The translations under genes and the position numbers were made by a program. A stretch of 64,000 nt of DNA from Echinicola shivajiensis. GTDB lineage: Bacteria > Bacteroidota > Bacteroidia > Cytophagales > Cyclobacteriaceae. Under the pieces are notes generated by a model. It was not told the DNA's origin. It made no database searches and saw only the letters and a program-made list of their open reading frames with translations. Position 1 is the stretch's first letter. Every line of letters begins with the position of its first letter. The stretch covers positions 496,001 through 560,000 of the forward strand of contig NZ_JAHHZM010000001.1 of assembly GCF_018642165.1 (NCBI RefSeq), in the 5' to 3' direction. This document shows, in pieces, positions 1 through 9,300 of this stretch.

Positions 1-1
1 T

Positions 2-2494
2 GACGGTGACAAACAAGCAGCTGCAATTTTTGCGGATGTAATACTTCCTGTACCTATACCTAAAATGTTCACTTATCGTATCCCTCGAAATCTTGAGGAT
101 AATATTGGGATCGGTTATAGGGTGATCGTACAATTTGGCAAAAAGAAGGTGTTAACGGGAATTATTGGAAAGGTTCATCAAAAACCTCCAGAGGCTTATG
201 ACGCCAAGCCTATCTTGGAATTATTGGATGAAAATCCAGTTGTAAATCCACTACAAATCAAATTCTGGTTTTGGATGGCAGAATATTATTGCTGCCATAT
301 TGGTGAAGTGATGAATGCAGCGCTTCCTTCTGGGCTTAAACTCAGCAGTGAGAGCAAAATTCAACTCAACCCATCCTTTGATCTCGATAACTGTAATTTC
401 CCAATTGATGGCAGGGAAAAGGTCATCCTGGATGTGCTCTTGGAAAAGGATGAACTGTCTTATGAAGATTGTGGAAAACTATTAGGCATCAAATCTTCCT
501 ATGCCATCATCAAAAGTCTGGTGGCCAAAGAAGCGGTATTGGTATTTGAACAGGTTAGAGAAAAATACAGTCCAAAGGTAGAAACAAGAATAAGATTAAC
601 TGAAGCCTACAGAGAATCCAAAGAAGCTCTTGGAGGCTTATTTGAACAAATCAGCAAAAAGCCCAAACAGGAAGAGGTACTTTTGAAATACCTCCAAGAA
701 GTACCCGTACATCAAAACCCTGAACTAAACGAACAAGGTTTAGAAAAAAAGGTAATCATAGATGCAGGTTTATCGGCAAGTTCTTTAAAAACATTAGTAA
801 AAAATGATATCCTTGAAGAGTTCAAGGTTATCGTCAGTAGGTTTGATCAATTAAAAGGCTCAGAAGAAGAAATTAAGCTTGCGGACTTCCAAGAAGCCGC
901 CCTGTCCAGTATAAAAGAGCAATTTACCCAGAAGAACTCCATTCTCTTACACGGGATTACAGGTAGTGGAAAGACTGAGATATATATTCACCTGATACAA
1001 GAAGCTTTGGACAGCGGTTCTCAGGTTTTGCTATTATTACCTGAAATCGCCTTGACTACACAAATTGTAGGCCGACTCCAGAAAGTTTTCGGCAGCAAAA
1101 TGGGCATTTACCACTCCAAATTCTCAGACAATGAACGGGTAGAGGTTTGGCAAGGAGTACTTAGCGGTAAGTTCTCCTTTGTGGTTGGTGTGAGATCATC
1201 CATCTTTCTGCCTTTCGACAGCCTAGGTTTGGTAATTGTGGATGAGGAACATGAGCCGTCATTTAAGCAGTTTGACCCCGCTCCCCGCTTCCAGGCCAGG
1301 GACGCTTCCATCATGCTTTCTTGGCTGCACCAAGCCAAAACCCTATTAGGAAGTGCCACACCATCATTTGAATCTTTCTACAATGCCAGAATGGATAAAT
1401 ATGGTTATGTAGAACTTAGCAGGCGTTTTGGTGAGGCCCAGTTACCTGAATTCCATCTTGCGGACATACTATCCGACAAAAAGAAAAACCTCCTTAAACT
1501 GGATTTTACCAGAATCATGAGGGAGAAAATCCAAGAAGCACTCAATAATCAAGAACAGGTTTTGATATTTCAGAACAGAAGAGGCTATGCCCCCTATATG
1601 TCCTGTGAAGAATGCGGTTGGATTCCTGAATGCGAACACTGTGATGTCAGCTTGACTTACCATCAATACAGTGAGGAAATGCGCTGCCACTATTGTGGCT
1701 TCAAAGAAAAGGTCCCTAGATCCTGCCCAGCATGTGGAAGCCATGAGCTCAACACTGTGGGTATGGGAACAGAACGTATTGCCGAAAGTTTATCATTACT
1801 TTTCCCCGAGGCTAGAATCGGGAGAATGGATTTGGATACGACAAGAAGCAAGTTTGCTTACCAAAGGATTCTTGAAGAGTTTGGGATGGGTAATTTGGAC
1901 ATTCTCGTGGGCACCCAGATGATCACCAAAGGGCTTGATTTTGACAATGTCACTGTGGTGGGCATAGTCGATGCTGATCGCATTTTATATTTCCCGGATT
2001 TTAGAGCCGGCGAAAGGGCTTTTCAGCAAATTACCCAAGTGGCAGGAAGAGCGGGTAGAAGGAATAAAAAAGGCCATGTGATCATTCAGAGCAGAAAACC
2101 TGACAATGAAATTTTCAGGCAGGTGATCCAAGGGGAATACCAACAATTTTATATTAATGAAATGGGAGAAAGGAAACAGTTCTTTTACCCTCCCTTCGTC
2201 AAGAATATTAAAATCACGACCAAACATAAGGAGTTTACTGTTGCTGAAAGAGCGGCAAAACAGCTCAGCAATTTACTCAAAGAAATACAAGTCAAAAAAA
2301 TAATTCTTGGCCCAGAAAAAGCCCTGATTGGAAAAATAAAAAATCAATACCTCTTTGACCTACTGATCAAATTGGACAAGAATGGACAGGCCCCTGCCAT
2401 ATTCAAACATGAACTTAACTTGGTAATAGAAGAACTAAAAAGTAAAAAGGAATTTAAATCAGTTCGATTTGTAATTGATGTAGACCCTTATTAA
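2..2494 (+). CDS. priA: Primosomal replication protein N' (PriA helicase), 5' end outside window
   Basis: Superfamily 2 DNA helicase that restarts stalled replication forks. The first ATG in this frame is at 65, but the frame is open back to base 2 and reads ADVILPVPIPKMFTYRIP, which is the conserved PriA N-terminus. The true start therefore lies upstream and the visible gene is only slightly truncated. From the ATG at 65, Walker A (GITGSGKTE) is near residue 297, followed by the DEEH box. A zinc-binding region holds paired cysteines (CEECGW, CEHC, CHYCGF, CPACGS), and helicase motif VI reads QVAGRAGR. It stands alone on the plus strand; mgsA follows after 142 bases. Identity is secure. Confidence 0.96.
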   Translation, partial: DGDKQAAAIFADVILPVPIPKMFTYRIPRNLEDNIGIGYRVIVQFGKKKVLTGIIGKVHQKPPEAYDAKPILELLDENPVVNPLQIKFWFWMAEYYCCHIGEVMNAALPSGLKLSSESKIQLNPSFDLDNCNFPIDGREKVILDVLLEKDELSYEDCGKLLGIKSSYAIIKSLVAKEAVLVFEQVREKYSPKVETRIRLTEAYRESKEALGGLFEQISKKPKQEEVLLKYLQEVPVHQNPELNEQGLEKKVIIDAGLSASSLKTLVKNDILEEFKVIVSRFDQLKGSEEEIKLADFQEAALSSIKEQFTQKNSILLHGITGSGKTEIYIHLIQEALDSGSQVLLLLPEIALTTQIVGRLQKVFGSKMGIYHSKFSDNERVEVWQGVLSGKFSFVVGVRSSIFLPFDSLGLVIVDEEHEPSFKQFDPAPRFQARDASIMLSWLHQAKTLLGSATPSFESFYNARMDKYGYVELSRRFGEAQLPEFHLADILSDKKKNLLKLDFTRIMREKIQEALNNQEQVLIFQNRRGYAPYMSCEECGWIPECEHCDVSLTYHQYSEEMRCHYCGFKEKVPRSCPACGSHELNTVGMGTERIAESLSLLFPEARIGRMDLDTTRSKFAYQRILEEFGMGNLDILVGTQMITKGLDFDNVTVVGIVDADRILYFPDFRAGERAFQQITQVAGRAGRRNKKGHVIIQSRKPDNEIFRQVIQGEYQQFYINEMGERKQFFYPPFVKNIKITTKHKEFTVAERAAKQLSNLLKEIQVKKIILGPEKALIGKIKNQYLFDLLIKLDKNGQAPAIFKHELNLVIEELKSKKEFKSVRFVIDVDPY

Positions 2495-2636
2495 GTGAGG
2501 ATATAAAGCCATAAGTTGTGTTTTTTGGCAGTTAAAACAATAGTATTATATATTTCGGTATTATAGCCTGACAAAGCTTGAACATAATCTTTAATTTTTC
2601 ATAACTTTAGGTCTTCAACCTATTAAACCAAAAAAA

Positions 2637-3023
2637 ATGGAAATTGCTTTAATCGCTCACGACGGAAAAAAGGCTGACATGGTTCATTTCCTAAGTGGTT
2701 TTAAGGACAAGTTGTTGGGTAAAAACATCCAACTTTTTGCCACTGGCACTACTGGATCACATATAGAAAGATCTGGCTTTCAAGTAAAAAAATTAATGTC
2801 CGGCCCATATGGCGGTGATGCCCAAATAGCGGCAATGGCAGCTCAAAAAGAGCTGGACTTGGTAGTGTTTTTTAGAGACCCTTTGGACAAACATCCACAT
2901 GAACCAGATGTTCAGATGTTGATGAGAATTTGTGATGTTCATAATATTCCTTTGGCTACCAATCTGGCCTCTGCAGAATTAATGTTCAAACAATTAACGA
3001 GCGAAATTGAAGATGGAAAATAA
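2637..3023 (+). CDS. mgsA: Methylglyoxal synthase
   Basis: Converts dihydroxyacetone phosphate to methylglyoxal and phosphate, a bypass of lower glycolysis used when sugar phosphates build up. The protein has 128 residues, slightly shorter than the E. coli enzyme. The N-terminal LIAHDGKK, the phosphate loop FATGTTG (34-40), the catalytic Asp61 in GGDAQIA and the FFRDPLDKHPHEPDV segment (with His88 and Asp91) match the family. It ends inside the start of pfkA, with an 11-base overlap from the ATG at 3013, so the two are probably translationally coupled. A weak promoter-like TAACTTTA lies at 2602-2609. Pairing a DHAP-consuming bypass with phosphofructokinase is metabolically sensible. Confidence 0.94.
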   Translation: MEIALIAHDGKKADMVHFLSGFKDKLLGKNIQLFATGTTGSHIERSGFQVKKLMSGPYGGDAQIAAMAAQKELDLVVFFRDPLDKHPHEPDVQMLMRICDVHNIPLATNLASAELMFKQLTSEIEDGK

Positions 3024-3999
3024 TGCAATCACAAAAATAGGCGTATTGACTTCAGGTGGCGATGCTCCGGGAATGAATGCAGCCATTAGAGCAGTCGTTA
3101 GGAGTGCTTTTTATTATAACTTAGATGTTTACGGTATTTATAGAGGCTACGAAGGAATGATACAAAACGATATCAAAAAGCTGAGCAGCGCTGATATCGC
3201 TTATATTCTTGAAAGAGGTGGCACCTTCCTTAAATCTGCTAGAAGTATGGAGTTCCGTACTCCAGAAGGCAGAAAAAAAGCCTATGAAAACCTTCAAAAA
3301 CATGGTATCAACGCATTGGTAGTTATCGGTGGGGACGGTTCTCTTACAGGGGCCCATCTTTTTTACAAGGAATATGGTATTCCTGCCATAGGTCTACCAG
3401 GCACCATTGACAATGACCTTTCTGGGACTGACAATACCATTGGTTTTGACACTGCTTGTAATACAGCCATTGAGGCAATTGATAAAATCAGGGATACAGC
3501 TACTTCACATGACAGACTGTTCTTCGTAGAAGTAATGGGAAGAGATTCCGGCTTTATCGCCATCAATGCAGGTATTGGGAGTGCTGCTGCTGCCACTTTG
3601 ATTCCTGAGAAGAAAATGCCAGTGGAAGCATTAATTGACAGGCTAGAGACCCGTGCCAAAGCAAAAAAACAAGCCAACGTGGTAATTGTTGCTGAAGGAG
3701 GAAAAAGCGGTGGAGCTTTGGAGATTTCGAAAAAGGTTAAAAAGCATCTCCCCAACTATGACATTAAAGTAACCATTTTGGGACACTTACAAAGAGGAGG
3801 ATCCCCTACCTCATACGATCGTGTATTGGCCAGTAAACTGGGGGTAGCTGCCGTAGAGGGGTTGATTCAAGGGAAATGTGATGTAATGGCTGGTGTAATC
3901 AACAACAAAGTGGTCTTCACTCCAATCAAAAGAGCCATCGTAGATGACAAAGAAGTAGATGAAGAGGACTTCAGAGTAGCAAAAATCCTTTCTACTTAA
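3013..3999 (+). CDS. pfkA: ATP-dependent 6-phosphofructokinase
   Basis: Phosphorylates fructose 6-phosphate to fructose 1,6-bisphosphate, the committed step of glycolysis, in the cytoplasm. About 328 residues. Seen in order: GVLTSGGDAPGMNAA (ATP loop), GGDGSLTGA, the TIDNDLSGTDNTIGFDTA substrate/catalytic segment and GHLQRGGSPTSYDR. The GGDGS form (Gly rather than Asp after GGD) is the signature of ATP-using rather than pyrophosphate-using enzymes. An in-frame TTG six bases upstream (3007) is possible, but the ATG is the simpler start. It overlaps mgsA and is followed by a strong terminator at 4025. Confidence 0.96.
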   Translation: MENNAITKIGVLTSGGDAPGMNAAIRAVVRSAFYYNLDVYGIYRGYEGMIQNDIKKLSSADIAYILERGGTFLKSARSMEFRTPEGRKKAYENLQKHGINALVVIGGDGSLTGAHLFYKEYGIPAIGLPGTIDNDLSGTDNTIGFDTACNTAIEAIDKIRDTATSHDRLFFVEVMGRDSGFIAINAGIGSAAAATLIPEKKMPVEALIDRLETRAKAKKQANVVIVAEGGKSGGALEISKKVKKHLPNYDIKVTILGHLQRGGSPTSYDRVLASKLGVAAVEGLIQGKCDVMAGVINNKVVFTPIKRAIVDDKEVDEEDFRVAKILST

Positions 4000-4024
4000 A
4001 GAGTGCACTCATTAAGAAATATGG

Positions 4025-4057
4025 CCGGACAATAGAATTGTCCGGTTTTTTTTTTTT
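4025..4057 (+). terminator. Rho-independent terminator after pfkA
   Basis: Perfect 9-bp stem (CCGGACAAT / ATTGTCCGG) with a 3-base loop, followed by a run of 12 T. It ends the mgsA-pfkA unit and separates it from the converging tamL. Confidence 0.92.
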
Positions 4058-4069
4058 TAATAAGCTAAA

Positions 4070-6370
4070 TTAAAAGGGATACCCAATAGCAAAATTCAAT
4101 ATCAGATTCTCCCTTCTCCAGTCGCGCTTAAAGGGTTTGAATTCCAGTTGCCACCTATCACCTTCTTCTTCATAGGGCTTTTTAATTGGACTGGCAAAAT
4201 CAAATCGAATAACAAAAAAATCAATATCGATCCTTAATCCTATTCCCGTACCTATCCCTAGTTCACTCAACCAGGAATTACTAAACTTCCCTCCTGGCAA
4301 GGCTTCATTTTCGTTCATTAGCCAAACATTTCCAGCATCCATAAAGAGTGCTCCCTTCAAAAATGAAACGATAGGAAACCTATACTCAATATTGCCTTCA
4401 ATCCTAATATCCCCTGTTTGCTCAAAATATGATTGATTGTTTACTGAATCAGGCTTATACGTACCTGGCCCCAGAGACCTGATCCTAAACGCCCTGACAC
4501 TGTTTGGACCGCCAGAAAAATACTGCTTCACATATGGCAGTGAAACCGAATTTCCATATGGAAGTCCTAGTCCCCCAAACAGCCTTGCGGCAAGTACTTG
4601 GCCCTTTCCTACTTTTATATGGTACCTTAAATCAACATCCCCTCTTACGTACTGTGCATATTCCAATCCAAAAATCTTACCTGGATCATCTTGGGTATTC
4701 TTACCGTCTATTAAGCCTATCAGGTTACCTGCCATATCCAACTGGGTGCCTATATAAAATTGGCTTTCCCTAAAATCATCCCCTAGCTGGCTATAATTAA
4801 AATTATAAATCAAGCCAGGAATAAACTGTTGTTCAAAGCTTCTTCTTAAAAACGGATTTTTATCCAAAATTTCTTCAAACTCAGGAGAAGTGTCTGACAG
4901 GTTTACTATGCTTAAACTGACTGGTGTAATTTCATGGTAAACATATCTACTAGAATTCCAGTAAAGGCCATAACTAGTGGAAGCAGAGTTTAATCTATAA
5001 AGACCTATCCGATTCAGGGACTCTCCGCCTAGACTCACTTTGGTTTTAGGTACTGAATAAACAAACCGATCTTCTATTAGCTTAGGGAAAACCACCCTAG
5101 GAAAAATCATCTCAGCATTCATACCAATATCATATGTGCTTAAACCGGTTCTATCTCCACCAGCTATTTGGACCTCATATCCAAAATTAGCTGAGATATT
5201 GAATGTCTCTCCACCAAAGAACATATTGCGGTTCCTAAAGGTCACCTGAATAGCAGGACCAATAAAATTATTAGACTTGGATAGCCCTTGAAGTTCAGCC
5301 CTGATCGACCGTTTTTTCAATGGAGATAAATATATATCCGCATTCAAGCGTCTTTCTCCATCCTCTGAAAAAGTGGAATCTTTTTCCGTATACCGTAAAT
5401 TGACATATCTGTAATTTCCTATTGATGACAATCTATTCGTCGTAAGCCTGGACAAATTAGAATTATATCTCTCTGACTCCTTGATCAAAATATATTTCTC
5501 CAATAAATCCGGTTTGAACACCAATTCATCTTGAATATAATCTATACCTTCAAGATTGGTAGTATCTTGATTTTTGGCCTCTTCCTCTATGGAGTAATTT
5601 GGATAAACCTTGATCTGATCCACTTTATAAGGAACAATGGCTCTTTCCGGAACATCCAACTTCAATCTCATAAAAAGATCATACTTTCTATCCTCATAAT
5701 TATTGGTGTCTGCTTCAAAGATTAAAAAATCAGCATTGAAATTATAATAACCTCTAAGTCTTAGTTCTTCGTTGATCCTATTGCGTTCCTTTTTAAAGGC
5801 TTCAAGCTCAAACCTAGTTCCTTTTGTTAGTTCTGTACTTTTTAAAATATCCGCTAGTTCTTTATGGATTTCCAAAGAGTCTCCCAATAACTCCAGTTTT
5901 TCCATCATATAGGGCTTGGACACTTCCACCTCATACTTCATCCCCAAATACTTCCCTTTTCCAGTGCTTTCAGAATTGGATTGTGAATAAAAAAAACCGT
6001 TGTTTTCTAATCGGTTAAGTAAAAGATTTTCCGTCTTATTTGGATCAACCATACTGAAATACACAGGCTCTTGGCCAATTTTCTTTTTCAAAAACCTATT
6101 GATAAAACCAGGCTTTTCCTCACTACCCTTGTAATACGCCCACAAGCCCATTCGCATTCCTAAAAATTTACTGTTGGCCTCGGGCCTAAGGAGTTCTTCC
6201 AGCCTAGACTGTACTCTTTTGAGGGTCTTTTTAGAAATTGCCTTATCCGTTGATTTCACTTCGAGAATTGCCCCTGTATATAACTGTTCCCCTTCTGGAA
6301 TAAATTTCCCTACCCCACAAGAAAACAGGAAAAATGAAGAGAACAGAATTATAAAAATATTTTTTACCAT
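4070..6370 (-). CDS. tamL: TamL: lipidated Omp85-family outer membrane protein (TAM pore)
   Basis: Outer-membrane Omp85-superfamily protein, the Bacteroidota counterpart of TamA, thought to insert or deliver outer-membrane components together with TamB. With the ATG at 6370 the protein has 766 residues. It starts with a lipoprotein signal (hydrophobic stretch ending LFSC, Cys18), the feature that distinguishes TamL from TamA. POTRA-like repeats follow, then a C-terminal beta-barrel ending AIGYPF with the terminal Phe typical of outer-membrane barrels. The segment YFSGGPNSVRAFRIRSLGPG matches the Omp85 loop with the conserved R-G-(Y/F) type motif. A GTG at 6379 could add three residues but ATG is preferred. 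It directly follows tamB with an 8-base gap. Confidence 0.88.
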   Translation of the reverse strand: MVKNIFIILFSSFFLFSCGVGKFIPEGEQLYTGAILEVKSTDKAISKKTLKRVQSRLEELLRPEANSKFLGMRMGLWAYYKGSEEKPGFINRFLKKKIGQEPVYFSMVDPNKTENLLLNRLENNGFFYSQSNSESTGKGKYLGMKYEVEVSKPYMMEKLELLGDSLEIHKELADILKSTELTKGTRFELEAFKKERNRINEELRLRGYYNFNADFLIFEADTNNYEDRKYDLFMRLKLDVPERAIVPYKVDQIKVYPNYSIEEEAKNQDTTNLEGIDYIQDELVFKPDLLEKYILIKESERYNSNLSRLTTNRLSSIGNYRYVNLRYTEKDSTFSEDGERRLNADIYLSPLKKRSIRAELQGLSKSNNFIGPAIQVTFRNRNMFFGGETFNISANFGYEVQIAGGDRTGLSTYDIGMNAEMIFPRVVFPKLIEDRFVYSVPKTKVSLGGESLNRIGLYRLNSASTSYGLYWNSSRYVYHEITPVSLSIVNLSDTSPEFEEILDKNPFLRRSFEQQFIPGLIYNFNYSQLGDDFRESQFYIGTQLDMAGNLIGLIDGKNTQDDPGKIFGLEYAQYVRGDVDLRYHIKVGKGQVLAARLFGGLGLPYGNSVSLPYVKQYFSGGPNSVRAFRIRSLGPGTYKPDSVNNQSYFEQTGDIRIEGNIEYRFPIVSFLKGALFMDAGNVWLMNENEALPGGKFSNSWLSELGIGTGIGLRIDIDFFVIRFDFASPIKKPYEEEGDRWQLEFKPFKRDWRRENLILNFAIGYPF

Positions 6371-6378
6371 ATGGATCA

Positions 6379-9300
6379 CTATTCATCTTTTTCGGAAGAG
6401 CTCACTGTTTTATTTTCTTCACTTTTCTGATCTGGATTACCCAATTGCACTCCCTCCCTTTCCCCCTTCCAGAATTCATAAAATTTATTAAATTCTCTAT
6501 TTAGGATAAAGGCAATCCCAGTTACAATGAGTTGCCCATCTATTATACTTTCGTATTCATTTTTTCTGAAACCTCTGATTCTGTATCTACCGCTTTCCGT
6601 AAGTAGATATTCAAGGTTAACATTTCCAAACATGGCCGTATTACCGTTTTGAGAACTTTGACTTGTTCCTTCCAGGTCCATCTGACTACCTACTTGAACG
6701 ATCAATCTATCATCAAAAAGGCGCTTTCTGGCATTGACACTTAATTGGGTCCTATCTCCCTCATAACCTGAATAACTATCCAAGTCGAAATCAAGCTCAA
6801 AACCAGAATTCCCCAACACGTTACTGGAAAGGTTATTCAGCTGACTAGACAACATCTGACTTACGCTAGATCTCGCCAAACCAGTAGTCATATTTCCTGA
6901 TTCATTTCCCTCTGTATTAGGCATGAATTTTTGTAATACAAGTAACGAAAAAACCTGCCTGTTCAGCTCTCCTTCATCCTCGTTAACCTGCTGGAGGGCC
7001 TCATAAACATTTCCCCCCATTGCCCCTTGTTCATCCTCTGGCATGTCTAACTTGAAGAAAATCTCAGGCCTAAGCAATTCTCCCTCCACATTTAAATAAA
7101 CCAAAAAATCCAATCTTTCCCTGTACTGGTTAGCAACATCAGTACTTACTCCTGAAATCTGAGAAGCCATTAACTCGCTGGAGGAAGTACGTACTTCATA
7201 GGAGGCTGTTATATCCAAATCGGCATCCATAGGATTGCCCTTCCAAGTAATAGTGCTTCCCTTTACAATATTGAATTTCCTACTGACCAAACTATAAAGA
7301 CTCATCTCATAGTGACCCTTTTCCAACTCATAAACTCCGGTCATGTTCATCCTCCCATTTTGATCAATGGCAAAATTTATGTCAGCACGGCCTGCAATCA
7401 ATAAATTATCCCCCGAACGCTCATCCACTATTACTTTAAATTCTGCTTTAGGATCAACTTTAAAAAAGGCCTCAAGCTTCATTCCTGTATAGAGAGACTT
7501 CACCCTTTCTCCCTCAGTTTTTGTCAATATATCATTTGGATCATTCCTATCTACTATTAATACCACTCCTTCCCTTTCTACCACATCCAATTCGCTTTCA
7601 GGAATTACAAAAGTCAAATTTGTTCCTTCATTAACTTTTAAATCAGCTTTAATGATGGGCAAACTCATGTCTCCGCTTATTTTTACATCAGCATCGACAT
7701 TGGCCTTCCCATAAAATAGTTCATTATTTTCTCTATCTGAATCCAAAAGCTGAAATTTGTTCGCCTTTAGATTCAAATCAAAAGCTATATTGGCCATATC
7801 TGAGGTATTGACCTCTCCATCCAAGCTAAAGCTATTCCCGCCTGAATCTTTGAAAGTGTAATTATCAAAATAAATACCATCCTGATCTATCTTTAGAGGC
7901 TGTTCCGGCAAGGAAAATTTTGAATTAAGTCTTTTAACATTCAAAGCGGCGCTATTGAAGGAAAAGTTACCATTATATTTTGGGGATTCTGTATTCCCAC
8001 TTACCACTAATTCCCCCGTCAAACTACCTTTTGCCTCACTTATCTCCTCATTCAACAGATTTTGAAGCACTTCCAATTTAAATTCATTTAAATTCAGATT
8101 TAAATCCAAATCCGCCCCGGACTCTTTTGCTGCATAGTCCCCTATTAAATCCAAATCAATACCCCGATCCTTCAAGGCAAGGTTAAAATCATAATTCCCG
8201 GCATTTTTTGAAGAAGCTTCAAGTTTTAAATTCCCAAGGTTTGCCCCTAAAGCCATTAGCTCATCAATTTTCATATCTGCCAATAGTCCTAAGGCACCAA
8301 AAGGGTTTTCAACTATAAATTCCCCGTTAACCTTTCCTCCGATTAAGAGTTCATCTGGATTTAACAAACTTATAAGGGTTGCCAATCGGAAATTGGTAAA
8401 GGATAAACCAATATGAGTCTCTTCGCCATTGGACAAATTATTGCTAAAACTGATTTCTTGCTCACTATTTGAAAAGGAAAAATCCTTAAAAACTGCTGAT
8501 TTTTTCGACAACAAAACCTGATTGTTTTCTGGCACATTCCAGCTATTCCTATTCATTATCAGGTTTTCAGGAATCACATGAAAAGCCAGCGTATCCCCTA
8601 TCGATTTCAGTTCAGAATCCATATAATACAGTTGCTCATCCCCATCAAAAGAAGAAAAATTCAAGCTCAGCAATTCGTTATTCAGTTGCCCCGCTAACTT
8701 GGTCTTTCCAATGGCAAGAGGGGAAGCTTTTATAGATCTTATCCCGAGTCCAAAATCCATATTCTCACCATCTCCATTAGCCTCTACAGAAAGGCTATCA
8801 ATAATGACATCATTATATTTCATTCTGGGCAAATCAACTTGAGCAAAAAGCTTCTTTTCTATTTCATTGAAGTCAACTTGAATAGTTACAAAATCCATTT
8901 GTTCCAAACCTCCCAAAATCACCTGATCTAAAACTGGCGCTGAACTAAAAATCAAATCTGTATCTAAAATTACCCCCTTACTATTTAGAGAAAGTGAATC
9001 AACAACTAGGCTGTCGCTTGCCAAGCTATCCCTTAAATACCGTTGGAAATGTTCCTGAAGTCCAATAGCAATCTGTTCTGGAGAGGAGTTTGATCTGGCA
9101 TATCCGTTCAGCATCAAACTTTTTATATCCATGCTGGTACTATCAGGCCTGACCAATGCATCCAGATCAAAATTTCCCAAGGGGTAGCTATTTTCATCAT
9201 AAACCACCAAACCTTCCCTTACCGAGGCTTTCAGATCAAATGAATCCGGATTCCCATTAAAATCTGCCTCCAGCTTCATTTTAGTCCTGATATCCTTCTG

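Noticed and set aside
3363-3755. 130-codon open frame antisense to pfkA
   Set aside because: Fully inside pfkA and unrelated to any family; a shadow of the real gene.
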